Both the position numbers and the translations under genes were made by a program. Shown here piece by piece: positions 1 through 12,470 of a stretch of DNA of 64,000 nt. Position 1 is the first letter of the stretch. Each line of letters starts with the position of its first letter. Where the stretch lies: contig NC_132915.1 of NCBI RefSeq assembly GCF_047675955.1, forward strand, positions 45,738,526-45,802,525, given 5' to 3'. Below the pieces are notes generated by a model. The model saw only the letters and a list, made by a program, of their open reading frames with translations, was not told where the DNA came from and searched no databases. Origin of the DNA: Chlorocebus sabaeus (lineage: Eukaryota > Chordata > Mammalia > Primates > Cercopithecidae).

Positions 1-29
1 TCTCTTGGTACACATAGCCTGTGTCTCAG

Positions 30-442
30 TCTCAGTCCATTTTGTGCTCCTATAAAAGAATACCACAGACTTGATAATTTATAAAGAACAAAAAATTATT
101 TCTTACGTTCTGGAGACTGAGATGTCCACGATAGAGGCCCCAGAGGCTTCGGTGTATGGTGAGAGCCGCCGTTTCCAGGATGGTGCATTCATACTGCATT
201 GCCTGGAGGGAAGGAACGGCGTCCACCCCACGACTAAAGGTGGAAGGGCAAGAGAGCCAAATGCTGCACGAAGCCTCTTTTATAAGGGCTTTAATCACAT
301 TCATTTGTGAAGCCTCATTTATAAGGACTTTTTATGACCTAATTACCTCTGATAGGCCCCACCTGTTAATACTATTACATTGGCCATTAAGTTTCAACAC
401 CTGAATTTTAGAGGCCACGTATTCAAAACCATAGCAGTCTCT
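30..442 (-). mobile_element. Degenerate ERVL-MaLR-type LTR (MLT1/MST-like), reverse orientation
   Basis: Shows the reverse complement of the characteristic MaLR 3' end (an ATAATTTATAAAGAACA block near 76-92) and the 5' end (ending AAAACCATAGCAG at 425-437), with internal GGCCCCACCT. Ancient non-coding endogenous retroviral LTR remnant; no internal genes. Subfamily not resolved by eye. Confidence 0.55.
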
Positions 443-1689
443 CTTTCTTACTCTCTCTGTCTCTCTTGCTCTCACTATCTCTCTTTTTCTCTTTGAACCT
501 GCTCTATTTTCCTCTTACATGCAACTGGCCAATCCACTTTATATCTCACAGTCCAAATCCTGGACAGAGCCAGGTGAAACAGTTAATTCTTATCTTTGTA
601 CTAGGCCTCCCCAAAGGCCTCACCTGCCAGCCTATGAATGGGCTGCCCTTGAGTCAGGTGCCCATGCGTGGTCAGCCTCTAACATAGCTTCCCTGTGTGG
701 GGGCTGAGGGTGAAGCAGTTTTAACTAGCAAGGGAAGCTGGGCTCGGCAGACACTGTGATACATGGCTCATATGTTTGCACTAAAATATTGAAAAATGCC
801 CTAATTACTCAATCCAATGAATGCTTGGCAATTTTTGCCTCACCTGACCTCTCTGGAGTGTTTTATATGGTCGGCCACCCACTCTTTGATACTTCTAACT
901 TCTTTACTCTCACTTAACTTCTTTCCTTTCCTTTCACTAGACTCTAGTTCTCACTTTACCACTCTTGTCAATCTCCGTTGCTGGTTTCTCTTCCCCACTC
1001 ACCTTTTACTTTGAAGAAGCAGCTAGCCCATGACATTACCAACACAGACATAACATCTAAGATGTTCTTCATACCGAAGCTCTTGTTCCCCAGTGGTTCT
1101 TCAACCTGTATGTGTGTGAAAGCAACCTGGAGGGTGTAGACAGAGACTCAGAGGTTCCATCTGTTAACCGCAATTACAGGGCACTGAAGAGCTCTAGTGC
1201 CGTGGTCAGGAGTCAGCAGCTGCTCACTATTCTAGAGGGAAAGACCTTTGGTTGTTAATATCATAGAAATTCCTCCTCTATCCCTGTCTATCACAAATTT
1301 TTGAAGTGTTCTCCATATCTACCAACATATGACAACATATGACATATCTACCAACACGAAAGCTGTTCACTTCAGACCAATCTTTTTTGTAGTCACTGGC
1401 TGTACTTCCTGTCGTAATGTCTTGGGCCACTCATCTGACTTTCAGGCTCTCTTGCTGGAAACAAGCCAAAGAATATTTAAACCTTAAGCAGAATTTAAGT
1501 CCATGGGTTTTTCTATCAGCTTGTATTTTAAATCTCATCATTTTTATATGAACTTCCCTCTTTTAAGGACATTCCTATAGAAACCAAAAAGTAAGAAATG
1601 CATCATTTAGGGCTGTGGGGTGAGAGGACACAGGAGGCAGATTTCATTCCCTTCAAAATCAGACTGCCGGGGACCTAACTATACTTCCT

Positions 1690-2010
1690 GTTCTTTTTTT
1701 TGTTAGAATTAATATACAGTAGAATTGACTTTTTCTCTGTGTATAGTTCTATGAAATTTACTACATATATAGATTTGAGTTACCACTACCACAAACAAGA
1801 TACAGTAATGTTTTATTGCCTCAAAAACTCCCTCCTGCTATCTCTCTACAATCATACCCTACCTCCACCCCAAGACCGGGCCACCACTTACGTGTCCTCT
1901 ACCACTATGGTTGTGCCTTCCAGAGAACATCATAGAAATGGAAGCATACAGAGTATAGCCTTCTATCATAGTTGTCTTATGTATTATGTCCACACACATT
2001 GAACATGCCA
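1690..2010 (-). mobile_element. L1M-type LINE-1 fragment, reverse
   Basis: Degenerate match to the familiar reverse-oriented L1M segment with AGTTCTATGAAATTTA, ACCACTACCACAA, and a CATAGAAATGGAAGCATACA block. Much diverged. Confidence 0.5.
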
Positions 2011-2229
2011 TCAGATGATGTTGTATTTTTTGCTTTCAAACCATCAAAAAATAACAGAATAAAAATATTATATTTGCCCATGTATTTATCATTTCCATTG
2101 CTCTCTTTTTTTTTTCTTAAGGCTCCAACTTTTCTTCTGGTATCATTTCTCTTTTTTCTGAAGAATTTTCTGTAGCAGTTCTTTTGGAAGATGTATGCTG
2201 GAAAATAATGAGAATTCCTTCAGCTAAGA

Positions 2230-3082
2230 ATGTCTTTAATTCAGGTTAATTCTTGAAGAATATTTTTCCTGGATTTAGAATTTAAGTTGACAGTTATTTT
2301 ATTTTAGTAGTTTGAAAATATTGTTCCATTTTCTTCTGGCTTTCTTGGTTTCTGATGCAAAAACACCATCATTCCAATGTCCCCCGGTAAGTAAGGCATC
2401 ATTTCTCTTGGGTTCTTTACTTTTTGAGATTTGGTTCCTTATCTGTAGAATTCAGCAGTTTCTTGTGCTGCATGTGAGCGTGCATTTCCTTAGCTTTATC
2501 CAGTTCAGGTTCACTGAGTCTCTTGAATCCATAGGTTTGTGTCTCTTGCTAAATAAGTTTTTAGCCATTATTTTTTCAAATATTTTTCTTCACTGAACTG
2601 TTTCTCCTCTACATCTGAAACTTTAATAACAGACATGTTAGGTGTTTTGTTGTTGTTTTGTGGTTCCCTGAGGCTCTGTTCGATGGTGTTCTCTCTATTG
2701 TTCAGACTGGATAACTGCTATTTTCCTGTCTTCAAGTTCAGTGGATTTCCTCTGTCATCTCCATTCTGCTATTGAACTATCCAGTGACTTTTTAATTTTA
2801 ATGACCTTGTTTTTCAGGCCGAAAATTTCCATTTGGTTCTTTATATCTTCTATTTCCTTGTTAAGGCTTTCTAGCATTTCATTTGTTTCAAAAGTACCTG
2901 CCCTTATTGTTGGAGGATTTAAATCACCCTTGCTCTTAAGTGTTTTTCTGATAATTCCAACACCTTCATCATCTCTGTACTGGCATCTGTTATTGTCTTC
3001 CCTCATGTAAAAGGAGATTTTCCTGGTTCTTCATAGACTGAAAAATTTGGATTGTATCCTGGACATTCTGAATATTGTGTTG
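2230..3082 (-). mobile_element. Old L1M-type LINE-1 fragment, reverse
   Basis: Contains conserved L1M blocks such as GAATCCATAGGTTTGTGTCT, TTTCCATTTGGTTCTTTATA and a final ATTGTATCCTGGACATTCTG (3052-3071). The minus strand has a short coiled-coil-like reading frame (2755-3006, rich in K, E, I and L) that fits a relic of L1 ORF1 but is broken. Confidence 0.65.
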
Positions 3083-3637
3083 TATTAGTTATCTCTTGCT
3101 GCATTACAAATTACTCCAAAACTCAGTTGCTTGAAACAGCATTTATTGTCCCATTGTTTCTTTAGTTTGGACCTAGTTGAGTCCTCTGCTGTGGGGTCTC
3201 TCAAAGGGACAAGCAATATGTTGTCTGAGGATCTGTGATCTTATCTGAAGGCCCAATGCAGCTACACTGGTGGTCATTGGCAGCATTTAGTTCCTTGCTG
3301 GCTGTTGAACTGAGGACCTCAGTTCCTCTCTGGCTGTTGACTAGAGGCTACCATCAGTTCTTTTTGATATGAGCCTCTCTCACATGGCAGCTAACTTCAT
3401 CAAAGTGTGTCAGCCAAGAGGGCAATAAGTTAGAGTACTGAAGATAGAGTACAGAGTATAGAGGCAGAATACAGAGTGTGGAGACATTGCACATTAGGAA
3501 GACAGAAGCCAGAGTGTTTTATAACCCAATCATGGAAGGGATAGCTCAAGATTTTTACCATAGTCTCCCACAGTTAAGGGGAGAATGTGTGAAAACCAGT
3601 ATCTGGGAATCATCAGGGGATATCTTAGAAGTCTGCC
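3083..3637. mobile_element. Ancient interspersed repeat, class not resolved
   Basis: Begins with GTATTAGTTATCTCTTGCTG and contains CTCAGTTCCTCTCTGGCTG and CTCACATGGCAGCTAACTTC, blocks typical of an old mammalian repeat. It was later split by the L1 insertion at 3638-4084 and may continue to about 4350. Confidence 0.45.
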
Positions 3638-4084
3638 GGCTGGTGGAAGCAACCCAAGCGTCCATCGATGGATGGATGAATAAACAAAATGTGGCACACA
3701 CACACAATGGAATCATATTCAACCTTAAAAAGGAAGGAAATTCTGACATATGCTATACAACATGGATGAACCTTGACGACATGATGCGGAGTGAAATAAG
3801 CCAGACACAGAAGGACAAACAGTGGATGATTCCACTTATATGAGGTAACTAGAGTCATCAAATTCATAGAGACGGAAAGAACGGCAAGGGAAATGAGGAA
3901 TGGGGAGTTCGAGTTGAATGGGTACAGAGTTTCAGTTGGGGAACACACAAAAGTTCTTGAGATGGATGGTGGTGATGGTTGCACACCAGTGTGGATGTAC
4001 TTTATGCCACAGAACCGTGCACTTAAACATTATTCAAATGGTAAATTTTATGCTTTGTGTATTTAACACCACAATTTTAAAAAA
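3638..4084 (+). mobile_element. L1M (L1MB/L1MC-like) 3' end, with target-site duplication
   Basis: Sense-strand L1 ORF2 tail and 3' UTR (blocks GTGAAATAAGCCAGACACAG, GATTCCACTTATATGAGG, GAGATGGATGGTGGTGATGG) ending in an A-rich tail. It is flanked by an 11-bp direct repeat AGAAGTCTGCC at 3627-3637 and 4085-4095, the expected target-site duplication. Confidence 0.9.
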
Positions 4085-5139
4085 AGAAGTCTGCCTACCA
4101 CACATGTTATGAGATTCTGGGTCTTGTTAAAATCTTAGGGAGAATGTTGATATTATTTTTAGGAGGCATTTGACCTAATTGGGTTTAGGCTGCAAGTTCC
4201 AACCAGCCTTCTGAGGGTGATAGTTCCAGCATCAGTTCAGTGTCCAAAATCATTGCAGCACTGTTTGGATCTGTCCCATGTGCGCACCACCCACCCAGTA
4301 GCCAGTTTGGGACATAGTTGGCCATCTATCCCATAACACACTTCTCAAAGTGTGTGCTGTGCACGGTCAGCCCTGGGCATGCACTCCTCAGGGGTAAGCT
4401 CAGGAACTGCTAACTTTAAGGGGTCACTTTCCCAAGGACCTCCCTCTCCAGGTCTCCCTGGAACTTTTCAGCCTGGCCTTTTCCGTCCTCTGGCTGGAAG
4501 GCTGGTGTTCTGCCCTACACCTGCTGTCATCGTGCTCACCTCCGGGGCCAAGTGGTGGGAGGACAGATGCAGATAAAAAGCAAAAGTGAACTTGCCACCT
4601 TCTTGGGACAATGGCTTCTCCACTAAGGCAGGAGGATTCCCTCCTGCAGAGTTTTCACCCCTGACGGTTCCTGCTGCCACTGCTGCTTATGTGGGTTTGA
4701 GGTAGGCACAAGAAAACGGGGAAAAAAGGAAAGAGAAATAGGAAATTTCTCCCTCTCTCTCTGAGCATTTGCTGTTTTCTTCCCTACTCCTTGACTGGAG
4801 GAGGGTTTCTTCTAGAGACCTCTCTGGTCACCATGATGCCCACTTCTGGGTTGCGGATTTGATGAGTTTGGCCCAGGGCATCCTGGAGGGGAACAAATCG
4901 CAAAGTGCCGCTATTTCGGTGGGACTTTGGAGCCTGGTCTTCCTCCTCAGTGCTTCTGCTTACTGTTTACTTTTCAGAGCCCTCAAATGACTGACTCGTG
5001 CATCTGCCTGGGTTTTAAGCTGCGTTCAGTGAGAGAGATGGGGTGTGCTTACCCCATTTTAAGGCTGGCTCTGACTTTGGCATTTAACAAAGGACTCCAT
5101 CCACCCTCTCACCCCCATTCCCCAATCACTCACCCAGTT

Positions 5140-5245
5140 ATGCTATTAATATGAATTGAATGCCTACTATGTACCACAAACTATAAGGGCAAGAGAAACG
5201 TTGCATCTTGAAGGTATTTAGAACACAATCCCATATGAGACACAA
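5140..5245 (+). mobile_element. MIR-like fragment
   Basis: Contains ATTGAATGCCTACTATGTAC, the core of MIR SINEs. The rest is too diverged to be sure. Confidence 0.4.
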
Positions 5246-8200
5246 CTTCCTAGACTTCACCTATATTTCACCTTCCTGGATTTCACAACTTACTGGCTTC
5301 CCACACCCCTCCCCTCCCCGTTTATGCTCAGAGTAGATATAAGAAAAGTGAGTGGGTTTTGTGTTTTGCTGTTTCCTTGAGAAGGCAAGTACATATATAA
5401 GCCTGAAACCATCCTTACTTCCAAGCTCTGTGGGTGAGGCCGAGAACTTTGGAAAGAGTGGTATTTTCAAACACACAGGTTTGTGGTTTTTGAAAGAACA
5501 GAAAGCATAAAAGCATAACATCTTGTAGGATTACTTTTGGCTGAAGACCAATTGATGTGACATCTGAAAATAATCAAATAAGTGTCTTGTTTTGAGCCTG
5601 CAAATAGCTTTGTGAAACTTTGGGAGGAAATTCTCCACTTATGGAAAAAAAATAAGAAAAATTGAAATTGAGATCCTGGAGTAAGAACAAAGAAGGGGAA
5701 TTCTGAGAGTGCTTTGAATTGTTAATAGCATTTATATTTGTAAAAATGAATCTCTCTAAAAAGGTGGAAGTGGCTAATAATCTTAAATCACCTCACATGG
5801 CACATGCCCCAAACCCTGATAACCTCCAAATTCAATTGCTTATAACCATTTTTGGAGCATTCCAAAAACTCGAAGTTGCTACACAATGCACGGAACTCTG
5901 GATTTAAAATTTCTGAAGCCCTTGATTTTTTTTTTTTTTTTTTTTTCCTATAAGCTCTTATATTTGGAAAGAAGTCACGGTGTAGTCTAACCCCAGAAGA
6001 TCAAAATACATTGAACTTTTTTTGTAAAGATGATAACAGCCAAGAAAGCAAAACTTGAAGTGAACACGATGATGAAGAGAGTAAAGAAAGGTAAAGACAA
6101 TGCTGAAGGTGGCATTCATAAACGTCCCAGTCCCAAAGGGAGAGGCTGTGCTTGAAGAAGAAAAAGTCTGCTAGCCAAGGTAAGACAAACTAAGACGGGT
6201 TGGTGAGGATACTCTGAGGCACAGAAAATTCAATGTTATCAAAAACCCGAGCTCAAGTTAGGAGAGACTGCAGTAAAGAGAAACTTCCCTCTTGCTTCTG
6301 TGGTTAAAGGGTGACTTAGAGTTCCTGCACTATTTCATTAATATACAAGTTGAGTGTTGCTCATATCCAGTGGGGATGACAGACAGTTTTACTTTGTGAA
6401 TTTCTGGTTTCTAATGATGCATTTGAGTTTTATTTTTTACAGCTGTCCTTGTCTTAATCCTTTACTTTTTTTCTCCCTGGGGTTTAATGGTTTCTAGTTA
6501 CATATCAGCATTTTAAGCAGCACGTCACCTGTCAGGCAGCACATGGCTTCAGATGGTTATGGCATTTGGGTCACTACTAGTTCTCTGGAAGGACAAGCGC
6601 TCCTGTGAACAGCACAGCAAACTCCCTCGTATGATTGGAACACGGCAGCGCAGGTTCAGGACACACGCTAGAAATACAACCAAATGCCTTTTGCAAACAG
6701 CAGCTCAATGAGGATTCCTGCCACCAGGCAAAATGCTTGGAAAGTTACTATGCGCTGGCATCACTGGGTTTGGGGTCAGCATGCTGAAACCGGGACTCAT
6801 TATGTTCCTACCATGCCAACTTGGTGCAATTAGCCTAACATGATAATTTCCTGAAGCCATATGTTGATCTTTAGGGGAGGGAAAGCTTCATACGCCTGAT
6901 GGCTCTAAGCTCTGACTGGCATGTCCCAGCTTCCAGCAAATTTCTTTAAATCAGGATAACACATAGCAATCAGAGATGAGGTCGGATGGCCAGCCTGGAC
7001 AGAGAGAAAACTTAGAGCAGGGTTATGTACTTGTTGCAGAGTGGGGCTTTTTCTTTTCTTTCCAAGGAGGGTTTCAGAGAAAGGTCATAGGGGTAGCACT
7101 GTGTGTAATGCTGTTCCTCTGCACCCCGCCCCCACCCAAATCAAATCAATAGAAGGACCTAGAACACAATAAGTTATGTTCCAGGGCTGCATGGCCTGTA
7201 TTCCCATTGGAGACCTATCAATGTGAACTAGCACTGTTGGGAAATCTCCTCAGCTACCCCTGTTAATCAATACCTCTGTTCATTATACAGCTTTGATGAA
7301 TATGGGTAATGATTGGGTGCCCAAGAGTCATGTGACTAAAAATAACTGCTCCTTACTGAGGATCAATAGATTTTTCCCCCAGTATTACTTCAGGCAATTC
7401 AATATTCTCTGCTGCCCCTCCTCAAGCCCCCACCAGTGTGATCCTCTCTCGTCTTCATTGATAGATCAGCTCTGGCCTCAGAGCAGCTTTATTAAATTAG
7501 TAGCACTTAATCTACTGTCATATTGTCAACTGACATGGGGCAAACTAGCAGGCAGCAAGCCTTCCAGTGGCTCAGGAGAGCAAGTTGCCACAACCCAGGC
7601 AGTTTTGATTAGCTTTGTGCCAAGAGCTGTCTTCATGGGTGCCTCTTCACTAAACAGGAGTATTTCCATCATTTAATAGCATTTAAAAAAACTTTTTTTG
7701 TTCCCAAGGAGGAGGAGGAGCTATTTGAGGGAGAATTCTTGCCAATTACAGACTTATTATGACAGGTGAAAAGATCATAATTATACTTGGATTCCCTGCA
7801 GAAGTGCCTTAACACATCCATGACATCTAATAACCACAGGCCTCAATGGAGGCTGACTTTTCCGAAGTTGCTTAACCTTTCATTTCTTTGCCGTCACACC
7901 AAAACCCATCTATGGGTGCTCAGAGAAATCAAGGAGGGACACTCCATCAAGGCTAGGTGACTGACATCCCTGATGCTTTGGGAGAGACAGTCAGTGATAG
8001 CTGAGCCTGGGTAGCTCCTTACTGGGGGTCTGAGGGGTACAGGCAGCCTGTCCAGAGGCCTGGGGCCAGGGCATCGCTCTAGAGTCCAGGTAGCTTAGGT
8101 GCCTTCGTTAGAGGCCAGGGAAAACTGGACAGGTGGGTAAGACAAGCTGGGGAGATTTGAGCAGATATGGCCCTGCAGATGGAGAACAGAAAATACTAAA

Positions 8201-8299
8201 TTGAAGGGGAGATTTCAGCAAAAGTTATAGTCTTGTTTAGTCTAATTTTTAACTTGGATTGGTTTAAGAAGTGGGGGTGATATTAAACACTGCTGAGTC

Positions 8300-8560
8300 A
8301 AAAGCATCTTTTTAAATAATTTCAACTTTTATCTTAGATATAGGGTGTACATGTGCAGGTTTGTTAGATGGGTGTATTGTGTGACACTGAGGTTTGGGGT
8401 ACGAATGGTCCCATCACCCAGGTGGTGAGCACAGCACCCAGTAGGCAGCCTTTCAGTCCTCGCGCCCCACCTCCTGTCCCCAGTGTTTACTGTTCCCATC
8501 TTTACGCCCGAGTGTGCCCAAGGTTTAGCTCCCAAAACGCACCTTCTCTACACTTCATCC
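8300..8560 (-). mobile_element. LINE-1 3' end fragment, reverse (older primate/L1PB-like)
   Basis: Has GGTGTACATGTGCAGGTTTG, then TTAGATGGGTGTATTGTGTG and CCCATCACCCAGGTGGTGAG, the reverse complement of primate L1 3' UTR. The 5' side is truncated. Confidence 0.75.
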
Positions 8561-9218
8561 CATAGTCCCCGTGCAGGACGACAGGAGGAGGAAATGTGGT
8601 TGATTATGACATCTTTCCATCTGCCAGTTTTATGTCTAGATTATAACAAGGACAATTTGTGGAAAGCTGCTGCCAAGAGACTATAAACTGAAAGACAAGC
8701 ATTCAGTCTGAAAAAATATGAAGTCATTATCCTGGTGGCTGCTGTCCACCAATTTGAAAGGGTTGAGAAGAAAATTTATTTTTGAAAAGCTCAGGTGCAA
8801 AGACACCTAAGTTCTTCCTTTAGTCTTCTCTTCCTCAAAAGAGCAGGGGCAAAGGCTTTGGGAAAAGGACTTCTGGAAAGTCACAGAAAAGGCATCGCTG
8901 AAGGGATAGCTATGGAGAGCAAGACGGAGGGCAGTGTCTGCTGTGCTCCATTGGGATTGGCCAGGACCTCTGCAGCTCTGACCCAGCTTCGCCATCTGAG
9001 CAAAAGATGAGCTTGGTCTTCCTGAGAAATCTATTAAATAATATAGTGGTTCAGTCCAAATAGGAGCTTGGCTCTGAGTTCCCCAACAAGTGTGCTTAAA
9101 TAAGGTGAATTACATTGTGAGCTTAAGGGCTGTTAGGTGTATTTTGCAAAGATCTACTGGAGTGTGTGGAGGTTTCTTGAAATCAAAAAGGTAAGAAGAG
9201 ATCAGTGACTGATAAATC

Positions 9219-9224
9219 TTTAAT
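9219..9224 (-). terminator. BNC2: Probable distal poly(A) signal ATTAAA
   Basis: Minus-strand ATTAAA (plus TTTAAT) followed about 10-20 nt later by a CA-containing cleavage context and then a U-rich stretch. This is the most common variant hexamer. Alternative: an AATAAA at about 8773-8778 further downstream. Confidence 0.6.
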
Positions 9225-12200
9225 ATAAAAATTGTACAAGAATTTTGATACAAATTACAAGAGGTATTTGGACAAAATATGAATAAAATTCCATTTACAT
9301 CCCCAAACCCTTATGCATTTTATGCAAAAGACATACTGTAGGCAGTTATAGTACAGAAAATACAACCAAAGTAATAGCAAATTAAAAAATTTAATTACCT
9401 TAGACTACCAATAAAAACAAAAAGCAAAACAGAACCAAACAAAAATAAAACCCTTGTTCAAGGTACATACAGTATTTAGGAAGCTACCAGCGTCACAATG
9501 ATTAGATCAGGGTGATGCACACTGTCCCATCCCTTGGTGCAGTTACCGTTTGTAGTACAGACTTTGATTCTGTGGCAGGCTTATTGGAAGAGACTGGTTT
9601 TATGCAGATGAGAACAATATAAACAAAAAAAAAAAGGAATAAACAGCCAAACTCTGGGAGAGGAAGAGGACGTATCTTGGTGAAAATTCCTTTTCTTCAA
9701 GATATTTCAATTCCCTTTGGCCACTTTTGCTGTCAAATATGCAGGCTGAGTCTAATACTTTTGTTACTGGAGACACACCAATGGGTCTGGAGCGAGTAAG
9801 AAAGGTATGTGTTCTCCCAGCTGTGTGAGGGATCTTGCTAGTTCTAAAAGGCCTATTCCATCACCAGCAGGAGAGAACAGAGAACTTGCTTTCCCAGATC
9901 CCCAACCTGCCCCTTCCCCTTACCTTTGGGGAGACAGAAAAGCAGCAAGGACTTCATGGAAGAAGCCAGGCAGGGTGTGAGGGGAGTGGGGAAATGGGCA
10001 TTTGCCTCACTTGGAAATCACGCACTGGTGTGTCAGTCATCCTCATACTGCTGAGTGGGCTACACACGAAAAGCCCAGGTCGTCTCAAGCCCAAGTCTTC
10101 TCCCCACTTCTCGACCGTCCTCACCCCTCTGACCTTCATGTACCCATGTTTAGCTCTCCTGCATTCTTTATACTGGCACTGGCAGGAAAATGGTAAGATT
10201 CTCTGCAGAGAAGCTGAACCAAAGTTTGCACAGGAAAGCAAATGCACCATATACTAGAAATCTTAGTCTCATCAGGTTAAGGTATAACACTAGAACATCT
10301 CATTCACTTAATTCACGTTATGTAAACCCTGGACAGGGTAGAACACATATTTCCAAAGCGAAAGCGATTAAAACCAGGATGAGGAAGGCGTGTTCTACCT
10401 TCTTGTTCAAACACGATTTTTTTATTTTAGGGGGGTTGGTGAGATCCAAAGAGCAAAGGGTGGGATTGAGAAAGACAATGGAAAAGTCAGAGGAGATTAA
10501 GATACACAATGAGAGGAATGGATTACTCTGTACAAAAACACGCAAAAACACTCCAGATTGGCTACTAGATTAAAAAAATAAAAAGTCAGCCTTGGTTGAT
10601 ACATCTCAAGTGAACCTATTAACTCAGCACATTGTCTGGGAGTTCAAGAGCATCATACCTCATGAATCAATGCTTCTCACAGTGGCCACAGCACTGATTC
10701 ACAGATGGGGTAGGGGATGCTTTGTCTCCTAGCATGGAAAAGGCAGGCAGTGAGGCTCCCACTGAAACAGTGCCGGGTCAGTTCAACTTGCAGGGACTGG
10801 AGCTTTCTCCCTTTTTTGAGAACCATATCCAGGGCCAGATGAATGGAGCTCTCACACACACCCAGGGTCTCCCCAGAGTCACCTCTCAATCCTTGCATTC
10901 CATGACAGAAGTGGGCAGAGCCAGTTAATAATTGATGGATTTGCCATCTTAGCTGTGCATTATCTCAACATCACATTTGGCAACAGGAAGCCTTATAAAA
11001 TCTTGGTTTAGCACTTAGATACTCTCTTTTCAAGAAATATACTTTTAATACTATTTCTCTCCATTTTTCTTAAAATACCTCTTTCTGTTCTTCCTTCCCT
11101 TCAAAGATTCTTTTTTTAAAAAAGTGAAACAAAGCATTAAAAAAACTATTACAAATGTCCTTAAGCATCCCTGTTATTTTCGAGTTAAGGGGAGAAAGCT
11201 AATATTGGCGAGCAAAACTTGTGCAATTTTGGCAACTGGGTTTTCAATTAAGATTCTATTAAGATGTCCGATAAACGATTGTAATATATACATACTGAGG
11301 AACTTAAGTATCATGTCAACTAACTGCCTTTGCTCTAACCCAAGAGTACTTGCTCAAAGTGCTTTTCTTCCCAGTCCTCAGACTGGTTCATGAAATTATT
11401 TAGCGCAGATTTGTCAACATAGACCTGTTACATTGTCTATCTCTAAATCTGCTGCTTTTCTCTCCTTGCTAAAATTCACATGGAAGATGATACCGATAGC
11501 TGATGTGTCTTACCTGGCTGACTAATATCTTATTGAAATGTGACTGTTTGTAATGGGGCCAACTATCTTCTCTGAGACGTGCTGTGGGAAGGTTGGAAGG
11601 AAGCATGGCATCCCCTAGTTCCAGAAAGAAGACGCTCGATAGATCTTGCACTTCATTTAGTCACTAACTAGTCACTTTCCAACCATCATTTGAGTATTTC
11701 AATATACAAAAATAGCAGCCAATCCTGACACATTGTTTGGGCTCAAGACATTTTGGAATCTAACATTTTCATGTATTCTTCCTTTGTACCTTTGGTCCCC
11801 ATCCCTTGGTTTTCTAAAGCTCCCTGTACTTCTACTTACCAAAGTTCTTCAAAGTGGAGAATTTACCTTTTACCCATAGGGTGGTCCTTGTTTTAATGAT
11901 TAAAGTCAAAAGCCTGGTGCCATCTTTTTTAGATGGTCAGTCCAGTTGGACAAAATAAAAGTTAATCTATCATGTTACACTATGGATTTGGAGGGGTCAC
12001 TGAAAGATACATTTGTACATCTAGATCCATGGTTTGATGCCAAGGACAAGAAAAAAAAATTACCACTGTGTATAACCAGTTTACAACATGTACTTTTTGA
12101 AGGGGAAGAAAAATATTTGAATCTTTTCCCTACAAATTAGGGGGCAATATAATCTTACTTATGCCACTGACTTGCAGGAAAATTTGCTCTAATTATAGGG

Positions 12201-12377
12201 CCACATCCATTACTCTCAAAATGGAACTGCAATACTTAAGTTTTCAAAGAAGCAAAGGATGCTGTCACAGACAGCGTCTCTCTACTGACCCTTTATTTAA
12301 GAAGTCATCTTGTTACTGTCCACTTAATAGCTGGAGAGGGCACCCAGAGGCAGCCTTGGGTTTCCCAAAGACACAGT

Positions 12378-12470
12378 AGGTGTGTGTATGTGCTTGTGTG
12401 TTAGGAGGGGAGTACAACAGAGAAGAAGAGAGGAGAGAGAGGGAGAGAGGGAGAGAGAGACTGACTGATT
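12378..12470. repeat. TG-rich then GA-rich simple repeat in 3' UTR
   Basis: TGTGTGTATGTG-type stretch followed by a 40-nt (GA)n-like purine tract (12421-12461), i.e. a CU-rich tract in the mRNA. Confidence 0.8.

Larger units (their letters stand above)
1..9204. other. 3' flank of BNC2, intergenic
   Basis: No gene found. Besides the repeats listed separately it holds unique sequence. A pyrimidine-rich simple stretch lies at 435-505 and a T run at 5926-5946. The 7290-7700 stretch is repeat-free, AT-rich and has TAATTA-like cores but shows no coding evidence. Confidence 0.75.

Noticed and set aside
2755..3006. Coiled-coil-like minus-strand peptide
   Set aside because: Best explained as an L1 ORF1 relic in an L1M fragment, not an independent gene.
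3478..3843. 121-codon plus-strand frame
   Set aside because: Spans an old repeat and an L1M insertion; the L1-like part is a decayed ORF2 tail.
6030..6180. Lysine-rich text suggesting a chromatin-protein pseudogene
   Set aside because: Only short basic stretches, no match to a family I know over more than a few residues.
7293..7676. 127-codon plus-strand open frame in the 3' flank
   Set aside because: No recognisable family and no regulatory context; the sequence may be regulatory rather than coding.
9835..10257. 140-codon plus-strand open frame
   Set aside because: Antisense to the 3' UTR, no domain or splice support, overlapped by equally long frames in other phases.
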